Shown piece by piece: positions 28,981-37,766 of a DNA stretch of 64,000 bases. The position numbers and the translations under genes are program-made. The notes beneath the pieces are model-generated. The model was not told where the DNA came from. It ran no database searches and worked only from the letters and a program-made list of their open reading frames with translations. Each line of letters starts with the position of its first letter. Position 1 is the first letter of the stretch. Source of the DNA: Rhizobium sophoriradicis (lineage in GTDB: Bacteria > Pseudomonadota > Alphaproteobacteria > Rhizobiales > Rhizobiaceae); contig NZ_RQIH01000008.1 in NCBI RefSeq assembly GCF_003939025.1, positions 124,001 through 188,000 of the forward strand, read 5' to 3'.

Positions 28981-29004
28981 GGGGAGCGCCCACGGGCGCT
29001 CCCC
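28981..29004 (+). terminator. Hairpin after gfa
   Basis: GGGGAGCGCC (28981-28990) and GGCGCTCCCC (28995-29004) form a perfect 10-bp GC stem with a CACG loop, seven bases after the gfa stop codon. There is no T-run, so termination may need Rho. It marks the end of the demethylase-to-gfa transcript. Confidence 0.65.
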
Positions 29005-29242
29005 GACCCCGCCATCCCGCGCGATGGGCGCGCCGTCTTCCCGGCGCCAGGCGTCCAAGCCTGACGATCCACAGAATCCCCACACCTGTCAGGCTACCCG
29101 CCTGGATAAACTCCGCGAAGGCTGCCGCCGCGGCGCATTCGGCTGTGCGGTAATTCCGCAATTAGCAGCCCACCTTCGGCGAAACCCGCTCATCCCGATA
29201 CCGGTCTCGGTTTGGTTTTCCGGCATTGTATATTTCCAGAAT
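29005..29242. other. Intergenic region upstream of the GntR operon
   Basis: The 361-base gap between gfa and the GntR gene holds the hairpin at its left end and the GntR operator at its right end. The middle shows no gene or other structure that I can name; it becomes AT-rich towards the operator. Confidence 0.4.
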
Positions 29243-29273
29243 AATAATTGTGTACGTTATGTACACAATTATT
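29243..29273. promoter_or_regulatory. 13-nt perfect inverted repeat, candidate GntR operator
   Basis: AATAATTGTGTAC (29243-29255) and GTACACAATTATT (29261-29273) are exact reverse complements separated by GTTAT. The site lies about 60 bases before the GntR gene start. FCD-type GntR proteins typically bind short AT-rich palindromes with a TGT/ACA core, which is seen here, so autoregulation of the operon is likely. Confidence 0.75.
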
Positions 29274-29335
29274 GACTCCGTCCGAGTGGCGTGGCATTTT
29301 CGCGGCATAGGGCAACAATCGGCCGGAGATCGACG

Positions 29336-30052
29336 ATGGCGAAGACACCCAAGAGCAATCTCTACGAAGATCTGAAACGTCAGATTCTGACGATGGAGCT
29401 GGACCCGGACGCCGATCTGGACGAGGCCAGCTTGAGCGAAAGATACGGGCTGTCGCGGACGCCGGTGCGGGACATATTCCGCCGTCTTGCCGGAGAGGGT
29501 TATATCGATATCCGCGAGAACAGGGGTGCGCGGGTCATCCCGATGAACCACTCCACGCTGCGGAATTTCTTCCTCGTTGCGCCGATGATCTATGCGGCGA
29601 TCGGCCGTCTCGCCGTGCAGAATTTCAAGCCGGCGCAGCTGTCTGACCTGAAGCAGACCCAGGAGCGGTTTCGCGCCGCCAGCCAGAAGACGGACGCTCT
29701 GGCGATGGTGCTGGAGAACAACCGCTTTCACGAAATCTTCGGCGAGATGTCGGGCAACGTCTACATGCAGCCGAGCCTCGGCCGGCTGCTCATCGACCAC
29801 GCGCGCATCGGTCACACGTTTTTCCGGCCGAGGAACGAGGACATGAGGCGGCGGCTTCAACTGGCCGTCGACCATCATGACGGCTTTATCTCCGCGCTCG
29901 GCGCTCACGACGAGGATGCCGTCGTCGATCTCGTTTTTGAACACTGGGAGTTGTCTCGCGAGAACATGGAGATGTTCATCGCACCGCAAGGCCTCAAGGC
30001 GGACGCCTTCGTGGGCGGTCCAGCCACGCACATATTGGAGAAGTCATCGTGA
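29336..30052 (+). CDS. GntR-family (FCD) transcriptional regulator
   Basis: 238 aa from the ATG at 29336, with CGGAGATCGACG before it. The winged helix-turn-helix is at about 8-75 (LYEDLKRQILTMEL, DLDEASLSERYGLSRTPVRD, RRLAGEGYIDIRENRGARV). An FCD effector domain follows, with metal-ligand type residues in NNRFHEIFGEMSGN and DHHDGFISALGAHD. It overlaps the DapA-like gene by four bases (GTGA) and is the first gene of a four-gene operon that it probably controls through the palindrome upstream. Confidence 0.92.
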   Translation: MAKTPKSNLYEDLKRQILTMELDPDADLDEASLSERYGLSRTPVRDIFRRLAGEGYIDIRENRGARVIPMNHSTLRNFFLVAPMIYAAIGRLAVQNFKPAQLSDLKQTQERFRAASQKTDALAMVLENNRFHEIFGEMSGNVYMQPSLGRLLIDHARIGHTFFRPRNEDMRRRLQLAVDHHDGFISALGAHDEDAVVDLVFEHWELSRENMEMFIAPQGLKADAFVGGPATHILEKSS

Positions 30053-30960
30053 AGTTTGAGGGGATCTACACGCCGGTGGTAACGCCGCTCGATCAAAATG
30101 GTCAGATTGACCGGGCCGGATTTGCAGCCGTGCTCGAGTCGCTGATCGAAGCGGGCGTCCACGGCATTATCGTCGGCGGCTCGACGGGCGAATATTACGC
30201 CCAGAGCAGCCAGGAGCGTTTCGAGCTCGGGGCCTATGCGAAAGAGGTCATCGGCACACGGCTGCCGCTCATCATCGGCACCGGCGCCACGCGCACCGAG
30301 GATTCGGTCGAATACGCCAAAGCGGCAAAGGAAATCGGCGCGGATGCAATCCTGGTCTCGTCACCGCCCTATGCGCTGCCGACCGAACGCGAGAACGCGG
30401 TCCATGCCCTGACGGTCGATCGCGCCGCCAACCTGCCGATCATGCTCTACAACTATCCCGCCCGCATGGGCGTGGTGATGGGCGAGGAGTATTTCTCCCG
30501 CGTCGGCAAGTCGAAGAACGTGATCGCCATCAAGGAAAGCTCCGGCGACATGGGCAATCTTCATCGGCTCGCCCGGAAGTTTCCGCACATTGCGCTGTCC
30601 TGCGGCTGGGACGACCAGGCGCTCGAATTCTTCGCTTGGGGTGCGAAGAGCTGGGTCTGTGCCGGTTCCAACTTTCTGCCGCGCGAGCATGTCGCCCTTT
30701 ATGAGGCCTGCGTCCTCGAGAAGAATTTCGACAAGGGCCGGGCGATCATGAGCGCGATGCTGCCGCTGATGGATTTCCTCGAATGCGGCAAGTTCGTCCA
30801 GTCGATCAAGCACGGATGCGAGATCATCGGCCTCAAGGCCGGTCCGGTGCGGGCGCCGCTGCGCGGACTGAACTCCGAAGAAAAAAGAACCCTTCAGACC
30901 GTCGTCGCCACATTGAAGCGCACGGTCGCCCAGATCACGTCGGGAGCCAACCATGCATGA
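30049..30960 (+). CDS. Dihydrodipicolinate synthase-family (class I lyase/aldolase) protein
   Basis: 303 aa, GTG start overlapping the regulator stop. It is a DapA-type TIM barrel: GGSTGEYYAQS (about 43-53), LYNYPARMG with the catalytic Tyr134, and VIAIKESSGD with the Schiff-base Lys162 are all present. The family splits or joins 2-oxo acids and aldehydes. Because it is a catabolic operon with an aldehyde dehydrogenase and an amine/amino-acid oxidase, a lyase or dehydratase step is more likely than lysine synthesis. The substrate is not known. Confidence 0.88.
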   Translation: MKFEGIYTPVVTPLDQNGQIDRAGFAAVLESLIEAGVHGIIVGGSTGEYYAQSSQERFELGAYAKEVIGTRLPLIIGTGATRTEDSVEYAKAAKEIGADAILVSSPPYALPTERENAVHALTVDRAANLPIMLYNYPARMGVVMGEEYFSRVGKSKNVIAIKESSGDMGNLHRLARKFPHIALSCGWDDQALEFFAWGAKSWVCAGSNFLPREHVALYEACVLEKNFDKGRAIMSAMLPLMDFLECGKFVQSIKHGCEIIGLKAGPVRAPLRGLNSEEKRTLQTVVATLKRTVAQITSGANHA

Positions 30961-32470
30961 ACCTTTGACCGCAGCCGAATACAAGGCGATCGCCGTCGGT
31001 CTTCAACTTCCGACGAATGCATTCATCGATGGCGCATTTCGTCCGGCGAATTCCGGCAAGACCTTCACCTCCACCAATCCCGCGACGGGTGAGGCTTTGG
31101 CCGAAATCGCCGCCTGCGATTCCAGCGACGTCGATTTCGCCGTTGAGAAGGCGAAAGAGGCGTTCGAAGACGGGCGCTGGCGGCTCCGCTCGCCGGGTGA
31201 GCGCAAGGAAGTGCTGCTGAAGCTTGCCAAGCTCCTGGAGCGCAACCGGCACGAACTCGCCGTCATGGAAAGCCTCGACAGTGGCAAACCGATACGCGAA
31301 TGCCAGACCGTCGACGTTCCCGATACCATTCATACGCTGCGCTGGCACGCCGAGCTGATCGACAAGCTCTACGACAACACGGCGCCTGTCGGCGCCAACG
31401 CGCTGACGATGATCGTGCGTGAGCCGATCGGCGTCGTCGGATGCGTGCTGCCGTGGAATTTCCCGCTGCTGATGCTCGCCTGGAAGATCGGCCCGGCGCT
31501 TGCCGCCGGCTGCTCGGTCATCGTCAAGCCGGCGCAGGAAACAACACTCACGACGCTGCGCGTCGCCGAACTCGCCCTTGAGGCCGGCATTCCGGCCGGC
31601 GTCTTCAACGTCGTCACTGGTTCGGGCCGCGAGGTCGGCGAACCGATCGGCCTGCACAATGATGTCGACATGGTGGCCTTCACCGGCTCGACGCCGACCG
31701 GCCGCCGCTTCCTGCGTTACGCCGCGGATTCGAACCTCAAGAAGGTGGTGCTCGAATGCGGCGGCAAGAACCCCGCCGTCGTTCTCGACGATGCCGAGGA
31801 CCTCGACCTCGTCGCCGAGCAGGTCGTCAACGGCGCCTTCTGGAACATGGGCGAGAATTGCTCGGCCACGTCGCGTCTCATCGTCCATGCCAAGGTCAAG
31901 GATGAATTGATGAAGCGCATCGGCGCCTACATGCGCGAATGGAAGACGGGCGATCCGCTCGATCCCGAAAACCGCATCGGCGCGCTGGTCAGCAAGTCGC
32001 ACTTCGAGAAGGTGAAATCCTTCCTCGACGATGCCAAGTCGGAGAAGCTCTCCGTCACCCAGGGCGGTGAAACCTATAACGGCATCTTCATCGAGCCGAC
32101 GCTGGTCGAAGGTGTGACGCCGGCCAGCCGCCTGTTCCAGGAAGAGATCTTCGGGCCGATCCTGTCGGTCACGACGTTCAACACGCTCGCCGAGGCGACT
32201 GCTCTGGCCAACGACACCAATTACGGCCTGACGGCATCCGTCTATACGGGCAGCCTGCGCAATGCGATCCGGCTGACCCGCGATATCCGCGCCGGCCTGA
32301 TCACCGTCAACTGCTTCGGCGAAGGCGACGCCACCACGCCGTTCGGCGGCTACAAGGAGTCCGGCTTCGGCGGCCGCGACAAGTCGGTCTTCGCCCACGA
32401 CAACTACTGCGAGCTGAAGACCATCTGGATCGACATTTCGGAACGCTCCGTCGACGAGACGATCCGATGA
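30953..32470 (+). CDS. NAD(P)-dependent aldehyde dehydrogenase (PuuC-like)
   Basis: 505 aa, overlapping the DapA-like gene by eight bases. Standard aldehyde dehydrogenase landmarks: VGCVLPWNFPLLMLAWK, FTGSTPTGRRFLRYA, the general base Glu in LECGGKNPAV, the nucleophile Cys in MGENCSATSRL, and EEIFGPILSV. The overall sequence resembles gamma-glutamyl-gamma-aminobutyraldehyde dehydrogenase and betaine aldehyde dehydrogenase relatives. With the DAO oxidase behind it the pair looks like PuuB-PuuC, oxidising an amine to an aldehyde and then an acid. Confidence 0.9.
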   Translation: MHEPLTAAEYKAIAVGLQLPTNAFIDGAFRPANSGKTFTSTNPATGEALAEIAACDSSDVDFAVEKAKEAFEDGRWRLRSPGERKEVLLKLAKLLERNRHELAVMESLDSGKPIRECQTVDVPDTIHTLRWHAELIDKLYDNTAPVGANALTMIVREPIGVVGCVLPWNFPLLMLAWKIGPALAAGCSVIVKPAQETTLTTLRVAELALEAGIPAGVFNVVTGSGREVGEPIGLHNDVDMVAFTGSTPTGRRFLRYAADSNLKKVVLECGGKNPAVVLDDAEDLDLVAEQVVNGAFWNMGENCSATSRLIVHAKVKDELMKRIGAYMREWKTGDPLDPENRIGALVSKSHFEKVKSFLDDAKSEKLSVTQGGETYNGIFIEPTLVEGVTPASRLFQEEIFGPILSVTTFNTLAEATALANDTNYGLTASVYTGSLRNAIRLTRDIRAGLITVNCFGEGDATTPFGGYKESGFGGRDKSVFAHDNYCELKTIWIDISERSVDETIR

Positions 32471-33807
32471 GCCGCCATGTGATCAAGCACCTGCCGACCG
32501 ATACCGGCGTTTCGGGATGGGAGGCGACCAGCGAACGCACCTTTCCCGTAGCGGCGCTTGAGCACGACATTACCGCCGACTGGCTGATCATCGGCGGCGG
32601 ATTTGCCGGCCTTTCCGCGGCCCGCCGTCTCTCGCAATCGCGCCCTGGGGACAAGATCGTCGTCCTGGATGCGCGTGAGCTTGCCAAGGGGCCGGCCGGG
32701 CGGAATTCCGGCTTCATGATCGACGTGCCGCACAACCTGTCCTCCGGCGAGTATTCGGTGGCGGACGAGGCGGCGACCAAGGACGAGATCCGGCAGAACC
32801 GTCTGGCGATTTCCTTCGCAGCCGACGTGGCGGCCGAATACGGCCTGCCCCGGGAAACCTTCGATCCCTCGGGCAAGGTAAATGCCGCGGCCTCCGACCG
32901 GGGAATGGGGCTCAACGACAATTATAGGAAGTCGCTCGAAAAGATCGGCGAGGAGCATCGCGTTCTCGATGCGAACCAGATGCGGGAGATGACCGGCTCG
33001 CACTATTATCGCGGCGGCCTCTACACCCCGGGCGCGGTGATGATCCAGCCGGCCGATTATATCAGGGGCCTGGCGCGCGGGCTCCATTCGAAGGTTGCCA
33101 TCCACGAGCACTCGCCGGTGCTGGAGCTTTCGCGTGAAGGCAGGAGCTGGAAGGCGAAGACCGCCCGCGGCTCCGTTTCCGCGCCCAAGGTCATTCTCGG
33201 TGTGAACGGTCATATTCAAAGCTTCGGCCATTTCCGTGGAAGGCTGATGCATATCTTCACCTATGCGTCGATGACGTCGGCCTTTTCACAGAACGAATTC
33301 GCAGGCACCGGTGTGGATCGCTGGGCGCTGCTGCCGGCCGACCCGATGGGCGCGACGCTACGCAAGATCACAAAGGACGGGCTTTCGCGGATCGTCGTCA
33401 GGACGAGGTTTACCTATGACCCGAGCCTGAAAGTGTCGGAAAAGCGCGTCGCCGGAATCGCCGCCGAACAGCGCCGGTCGTTCGATGCCCGTTTCCCGGG
33501 GATGGAGCGCCTGCCGATGGAATATAGCTGGGCGGGTGCGCTCTGCCTCAGCAGAAACCATGTGCCCGCATTCGGCGAGGTTGAAGAAGGGCTATTTTCC
33601 GCCTGCTGCGAAAACGGTCTCGGCACCGTCAAGAGCACGCTTGCCGGGATGATGGCCGCCGATCTCGCGACAGGAGCCGCCAGCCCGGAGCTCGACAAAT
33701 TCAAAAACCAGCCGGAACCGAGGAGACTGCCCCCCGAGCCCATCGCTTGGCTGGGCATCAACTCCGTCATCCGCTTTCAGGAATTGCGTGCCGGTCGCGA
33801 GGGGTGA
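32467..33807 (+). CDS. FAD-dependent oxidoreductase (DAO family, PuuB-like)
   Basis: 446 aa, overlapping the aldehyde dehydrogenase by four bases (ATGA). The dinucleotide-binding motif is WLIIGGGFAGLSAARRL at about 39-55, followed by LDARELAKGPAGRNSGFMID, and the C-terminal FAD segment is AGALCLSRNHVPAFG. It resembles gamma-glutamylputrescine oxidase and other secondary-amine oxidases. Last gene of the GntR operon. The substrate is unknown, but the neighbourhood points to an N-methylated or cyclic amine. Confidence 0.87.
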   Translation: MSRHVIKHLPTDTGVSGWEATSERTFPVAALEHDITADWLIIGGGFAGLSAARRLSQSRPGDKIVVLDARELAKGPAGRNSGFMIDVPHNLSSGEYSVADEAATKDEIRQNRLAISFAADVAAEYGLPRETFDPSGKVNAAASDRGMGLNDNYRKSLEKIGEEHRVLDANQMREMTGSHYYRGGLYTPGAVMIQPADYIRGLARGLHSKVAIHEHSPVLELSREGRSWKAKTARGSVSAPKVILGVNGHIQSFGHFRGRLMHIFTYASMTSAFSQNEFAGTGVDRWALLPADPMGATLRKITKDGLSRIVVRTRFTYDPSLKVSEKRVAGIAAEQRRSFDARFPGMERLPMEYSWAGALCLSRNHVPAFGEVEEGLFSACCENGLGTVKSTLAGMMAADLATGAASPELDKFKNQPEPRRLPPEPIAWLGINSVIRFQELRAGREG

Positions 33808-33882
33808 TTTCGATCGCGCAAATTGAAGATCACCGCCTGCAGACTTCGATGGCGAAGGGACGACAGCTGGGGAGTAATAACA

Positions 33883-34190
33883 ATGAAAACTTTGTGGAAG
33901 GCTTTCTGCGGGACCGCAGAGATGTTGTTCAATATCCGTCCTCCCTTTGCGCGTCCGACCATCATGCGGATCAACCTGAGACTAACGACGGCGTCTGGCA
34001 TGGCCGTTGTCGCGGGCATTGCGGGTTCAGGCAGGCTCGAAGGAATGTTCTGCGGCGCGATCAGGACGGTCGATATCGCGACCTCAATCATGCAGCAATC
34101 GCCATCGTGCTATTGACCATGCTGACTGACCGAATATGGCAGAGCGCCGTTCACTTGGGGAATGGGAAGGAAGTCATGAGTAGTTTGGAC
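33883..34190 (+). pseudogene. Remnant of a ProW-type quaternary-amine ABC permease
   Basis: A short frame from the ATG at 33883 (GGGGAG upstream) encodes ARPTIMRINLRLTTASGMAV and then AGSGRLEGMFCGAIRTVDIA, which aligns by eye with the C-terminal half of ProW permeases (LPTIMAGINQTIMMALAMVV in the intact permease of this window). It stops early; at about 34090 the similarity moves to the neighbouring frame and continues NHAAIAIVLLTMLTDRIWQ, the usual end of these permeases. One-base frameshift plus loss of the first half: a dead fragment. A transporter once stood in front of the GbdR-like gene. Confidence 0.7.
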
Positions 34191-34251
34191 TTGCAGTTTC
34201 CGCCCGGCGCAATCTTGATGCCGGCCGTCGACTGGCTCCACGTGGCAGGAG

Positions 34252-35271
34252 ATGAACATGCGAGCTGAGCAGCATCGGGTGGTTGACGATGGCGCAAAGC
34301 AGGCAGCGCGACTCAAAGTTGGGTTCGTTCTGTCGCGTTCCTTCACGCTGTCGGCCTTTGCATTGTTCGTCGACACGCTCAGACTTGCCAGCGACGAACA
34401 GGATCGTTCTGGAAGGGTGCTCGCCGACTGGCAGGTGATCGGCAGCACGCGGCATCTGATTACCTCCAGCTGCGGTGTCCAGGTGGCGCCTACTTCGGAT
34501 TTCGTCGACCCGTCAAGGTTCGATTATATCGTGGTCGTCGGCGGCCTGCTGACGGTCGAAAATCCCGTCGACCAGCAGACAATCACCTTCCTGAGGCAAG
34601 CGGATGCGAAGAAGGTGCCGCTTATCGGCGTGTGCACCGGTTCGTTCATCCTGGCGGCGGCGGGCCTGATGAAACGACACGAATCCTGCGTCAGCTGGCT
34701 GCATTACAAGGAGTTTCGGGAGCGCTTTCCGGAGCTTGCCGTCCGCTCCGACCGGCTCTTCAATCTCGATCGGCAGCGCGGATCCTGCGCCGGGGGCAGC
34801 AGCGCTGCCGACATGGCGGCATTGCTCGTCAGAAAATACATCAGCCGCGATGCCGAACGAAACGCGCTCGAAGTGCTTCAGATCGAGAAGGCCCGAACGC
34901 CATCGGATGTTCAGCCGCGGCGTCCGCTCTACGACGATTATGACGACGCCCGCGTCAAGGCGGCGATGATCACCATGGAGCAGTTCGTCGACGGCAGCAT
35001 GCCGATCGAGAAGCTTGCCGCAATGGTCGGGCTCTCGAGGCGGCAGCTGGAGCGGATATTCATCGAAAAGACGGGCATGTCGCCTGCCAAGGCCTATAAC
35101 CGCGTTCGCATGGAGCGGGCAAAATCGATCCTCGCCCAGTCGAAGGCGCCGCTCATCGAGATTGCGCTCGACGTCGGCTTCGAAAACGCCTCGCAGTTCA
35201 CCAGAACCTTCAAGCGCACATTCGGGCAAACGCCCTCGCAGCATCGTGCGGCGGCCTTGAGAGCACACTGA
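34252..35271 (+). CDS. GlxA/GbdR-like AraC-family regulator
   Basis: 339 aa. The N-terminal two thirds form a DJ-1/PfpI (glutamine-amidotransferase-like) domain, with FDYIVVVGGLLTVENP and VPLIGVCTGSFILAAAGLM. The C-terminal AraC double helix-turn-helix has IEKLAAMVGLSRRQLERIF and IEIALDVGFENASQFTRTFK, ending FGQTPSQHR. This architecture is that of GbdR, the activator of glycine-betaine catabolism in Pseudomonas, and of carnitine regulators. It is convergent with the Rieske reductase gene, whose operon is a plausible target. Two ATGs six bases apart (34252, 34258) follow GGCAGGAG. Confidence 0.88.
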   Translation: MNMRAEQHRVVDDGAKQAARLKVGFVLSRSFTLSAFALFVDTLRLASDEQDRSGRVLADWQVIGSTRHLITSSCGVQVAPTSDFVDPSRFDYIVVVGGLLTVENPVDQQTITFLRQADAKKVPLIGVCTGSFILAAAGLMKRHESCVSWLHYKEFRERFPELAVRSDRLFNLDRQRGSCAGGSSAADMAALLVRKYISRDAERNALEVLQIEKARTPSDVQPRRPLYDDYDDARVKAAMITMEQFVDGSMPIEKLAAMVGLSRRQLERIFIEKTGMSPAKAYNRVRMERAKSILAQSKAPLIEIALDVGFENASQFTRTFKRTFGQTPSQHRAAALRAH

Positions 35272-35317
35272 AGCGTCAGCATCCTGGCAGTTCCCGTATC
35301 GACGATTGACGCGGTGT

Positions 35318-35349
35318 CGCTCAGCGTTCGATGAGGAGATCGCTGAGCG
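35318..35349. terminator. Stem-loop between convergent genes
   Basis: CGCTCAGCG (35318-35326) and CGCTGAGCG (35341-35349) can pair with a 14-base loop. It overlaps the stop codon of the minus-strand reductase gene and lies 46 bases past the stop of the plus-strand regulator. It may act as a shared terminator; no T-run is present. Confidence 0.35.
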
Positions 35350-36412
35350 GCTTCGAGCAGCAGGGCAGGAAGAAGCCGGCGTCGATTTCCCTCTGGCGGA
35401 TGCCGCCATTGTGGTTCATGTCGACCGCGCCTGACGTGAGCATCGACTTGCAGGTGCCGCAGACCCCATTGGCGCAGGAGGATGGTATCCTGACGCCCGC
35501 CTTCTTCGCGCAGGAGAGCACGCTCTGGTCGCCTGTTACCTCGATGCTGCGGGCCTGCTTGGAGAAGGTGACCTGAAAGACCTTGGCGGTCGCTTCCTGA
35601 ATCGCGGGGATTTCAGGTTCGTCGATGACGGCAGCGTCGAAGCTTTCTTCGAGATAATGGGAGGCGGGAACGCCGAGTTCTGCGGCGATGCCGCGCGCTG
35701 CCGCCATGAACGGAGCGGGGCCGCAGCACATCACCGTGCGGTCGGCGATATCGGGAACCGCCAGTCTGAAATAATCCGCCGAAATGCGGCCGGTGAGGCC
35801 GGACCAGGAGGGTTCGCCGGCAACCGTTTCCGGCAGAAAATGCAGCCGCAGCCCTTTCAGCCTGCGGGCGATGCAGGCGAGTTCGTCGCGAAAGATCAGA
35901 TCGAGCGGGGTGCGCGCCGCATGCATGAAGATGACGTCGGCAGGCTCGCAGCTGTCGGCGAGTTCACGCAGAATGGACATGACCGGCGTGATGCCGGAGC
36001 CGCCGGAGAGCAGCAGAAGTTTTGGCTTCGACGCCTCGGACCGGACGAAATGGCCGAGCGGGCCGTTCGCCTTGACCGACGCGCCCGGCACCAGCGTGTC
36101 GTGAAGCCAGTTGGAGATCTTGCCGCCCGGAACGCGCTTCACCGTTACCGAGAAAGCGTTCGTGCGATGCGGCGACGAGGAGATGCTGTAGCAGCGGCTT
36201 TCAGGCTCTCCGTTATGCTCCAGGTCGAACAGGAAATACTGGCCGGCCTTGAAGGCGAACCGCTTGCCGTCAGGGGAGGCGAAGGTGAAGGTCTTGACGT
36301 CATGGGTCTCCTGCTGGACGTCGAGGCAGACGAGCGCATCGTCTTCCTCGGGATTCCAGACGTCGTGACGGGCGGTTTTTGCGAGCGGCGCTTGCGGGTT
36401 CCTAGTATCCAT
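35321..36412 (-). CDS. Ferredoxin-type reductase of a Rieske betaine demethylase (GbcB/StcE-like)
   Basis: 363 aa from the ATG at 36412. The order is FAD domain (SRCYSISSSPHRTNAFSVTV), NAD-binding domain (LLLLSGGSGITPVMSIL and MCCGPAPFMAAARG) and a C-terminal plant-type 2Fe-2S domain (SSCANGVCGTCKS, with the last Cys in FLPCCS). It feeds electrons from NAD(P)H to the Rieske oxygenase, whose gene overlaps its start by 11 bases. The same build is found in GbcB (glycine betaine) and in reductases for stachydrine demethylation. Confidence 0.88.
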   Translation of the reverse strand: MDTRNPQAPLAKTARHDVWNPEEDDALVCLDVQQETHDVKTFTFASPDGKRFAFKAGQYFLFDLEHNGEPESRCYSISSSPHRTNAFSVTVKRVPGGKISNWLHDTLVPGASVKANGPLGHFVRSEASKPKLLLLSGGSGITPVMSILRELADSCEPADVIFMHAARTPLDLIFRDELACIARRLKGLRLHFLPETVAGEPSWSGLTGRISADYFRLAVPDIADRTVMCCGPAPFMAAARGIAAELGVPASHYLEESFDAAVIDEPEIPAIQEATAKVFQVTFSKQARSIEVTGDQSVLSCAKKAGVRIPSSCANGVCGTCKSMLTSGAVDMNHNGGIRQREIDAGFFLPCCSKPLSDLLIER

Positions 36413-37655
36413 GAGCGCGCATCCGGTCGATGTACCAGCTGGCGAACTTGTCGAGGTTCGTCTCGGAGAAGCGGGAATAGGGACCCGGCCGATAAGCGGG
36501 ATCGAGCGCACCGGCATGGGAGCGGGCGACGAGGTCGGCGTCCTGGTCCGTCGTTGCGACCCAGACATCCGTCAGCTTGTCGCGGTCGTAATCCACCCCT
36601 TCGACGGCGTCCTTGTGGACCAGCCACTTGGTCCTGACCAGCGTCTTGCCGGCCGAAAGCGGGATGACGGTCGCCACGATGGCATGGTCGCCCATGAAGT
36701 GGTTCCAGCTGTTATGGCCCCAGAGATGGGTGTCGCCGAGATCCTTGCGGGTCATCTGCCCGAGGAGCTTGGAGGATGCGGCGGTGGCGTCATGCGTCTG
36801 GGATTCGCCGGCGCCTGATATGATCAGCCGCTGCGTGCGGAAGTTCGTGGCGCAGTCGGCGAGCTGCTCGATGGCGGCGGACGGGAAGCCATCGGCTTCC
36901 CATGCCTGGGTGCGCTCCTCGTAAAGCCGGAAATGCTCCTCGGCCTGTTCGCGATCCTCCGGGCTCAGCGTTTCGGGATCGAAGCCGAAGTCGAGGTCGA
37001 CGAAGGAGACGCAGAGCTCTGGATGGTTGGCGGAGCAATGATAGCACTCGCGATTGTTCTCCATCGTCAGCTTCCAGTTGCCGTCCTCGATGACGTCGGT
37101 CTGGTGGGCGATCTTGGCATTGCGGATGTCGTAGGGCGCGAGACGCTCGACCATCGCCTGCTCGAGGCCGGCAATGTCCTCCGGCGGATTGTCGGACAGG
37201 CAGACATAGATCAGGCCGCCGATCGATTTGAAGGTAACCGGCTTCAGACCGTGACAGTCCTTGTCGAAATCCTTGCCCATATGCGGGGCATAGCTGAGCT
37301 CGCCCGTCAGCTCATAGGTCCAAGTATGATAGGGACAGACGAGCTTCGAGACGATCGTCTTGCCCGGGTTGAGAAGACGGGAACCGCGATGGCGGCAGAC
37401 ATTGTGCAGCACGCGGATTTCGCCGTCGTCGTCACGCAGCAGGATCAGGCTCGTCTTGCCGATGTCGACGACTGTGGCGTCGCCGGCCTCCGGAACATCG
37501 CAGTCGAGGCCGACGCAGATCCAGTGCTTGTGGAAGAAGACGTCGATATCCGCTTCGAACACGTCTTCTCTAACGTAGAGGCCGGCCGGCAACGAATGGC
37601 CTTCCGCGCGGGAGTCGAGAAGCGCCGAAATGGAAGAAGGAAGCCTGTTTAGCAT
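36402..37655 (-). CDS. Rieske oxygenase, quaternary-amine (glycine/proline betaine) demethylase
   Basis: 417 aa. The Rieske cluster ligands are Cys87, His89, Cys107 and His110 (CRHRGSRLLN and LVCPYHTWTYEL). The mononuclear iron site is in NWKLTMENNRECYHC followed by SANHP, giving His206 and His211, with a later Asp in the DVWVATTDQDADLV region. This is the GbcA/Stc2 family, which oxidises one N-methyl group to formaldehyde. GbcA would make dimethylglycine from glycine betaine, Stc2 would make N-methylproline from proline betaine. Nearby StcD-like and proline genes favour the second, while the GbdR-like regulator favours the first; I cannot decide. Confidence 0.88.
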   Translation of the reverse strand: MLNRLPSSISALLDSRAEGHSLPAGLYVREDVFEADIDVFFHKHWICVGLDCDVPEAGDATVVDIGKTSLILLRDDDGEIRVLHNVCRHRGSRLLNPGKTIVSKLVCPYHTWTYELTGELSYAPHMGKDFDKDCHGLKPVTFKSIGGLIYVCLSDNPPEDIAGLEQAMVERLAPYDIRNAKIAHQTDVIEDGNWKLTMENNRECYHCSANHPELCVSFVDLDFGFDPETLSPEDREQAEEHFRLYEERTQAWEADGFPSAAIEQLADCATNFRTQRLIISGAGESQTHDATAASSKLLGQMTRKDLGDTHLWGHNSWNHFMGDHAIVATVIPLSAGKTLVRTKWLVHKDAVEGVDYDRDKLTDVWVATTDQDADLVARSHAGALDPAYRPGPYSRFSETNLDKFASWYIDRMRAHGY

Positions 37656-37766
37656 GAGAACCTCTTATGTGAGAGTTTCCCTAGATTGCTCTTGCAGCGT
37701 CGGCCTTTCAACGGCATAAAAAATTAGCTTCGCATAAGTTTTTATCATGCGAATAGGAGTCTTGTG
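37656..37766. promoter_or_regulatory. Divergent control region of the Rieske operon and LysR gene
   Basis: 111 AT-rich bases between the divergent starts. CGCAT (37731-37735) and ATGCG (37747-37751) form a short dyad with an AT-rich centre, and GCATAAA/GCATAAG repeats stand beside it, the kind of T-N11-A site used by LysR proteins. The dyad is close to the LysR gene start, so the regulator probably controls itself and perhaps the Rieske operon. Confidence 0.4.

Noticed and set aside
30935-32398. 487-codon open frame on the minus strand
   Set aside because: Antisense shadow of the aldehyde dehydrogenase gene.
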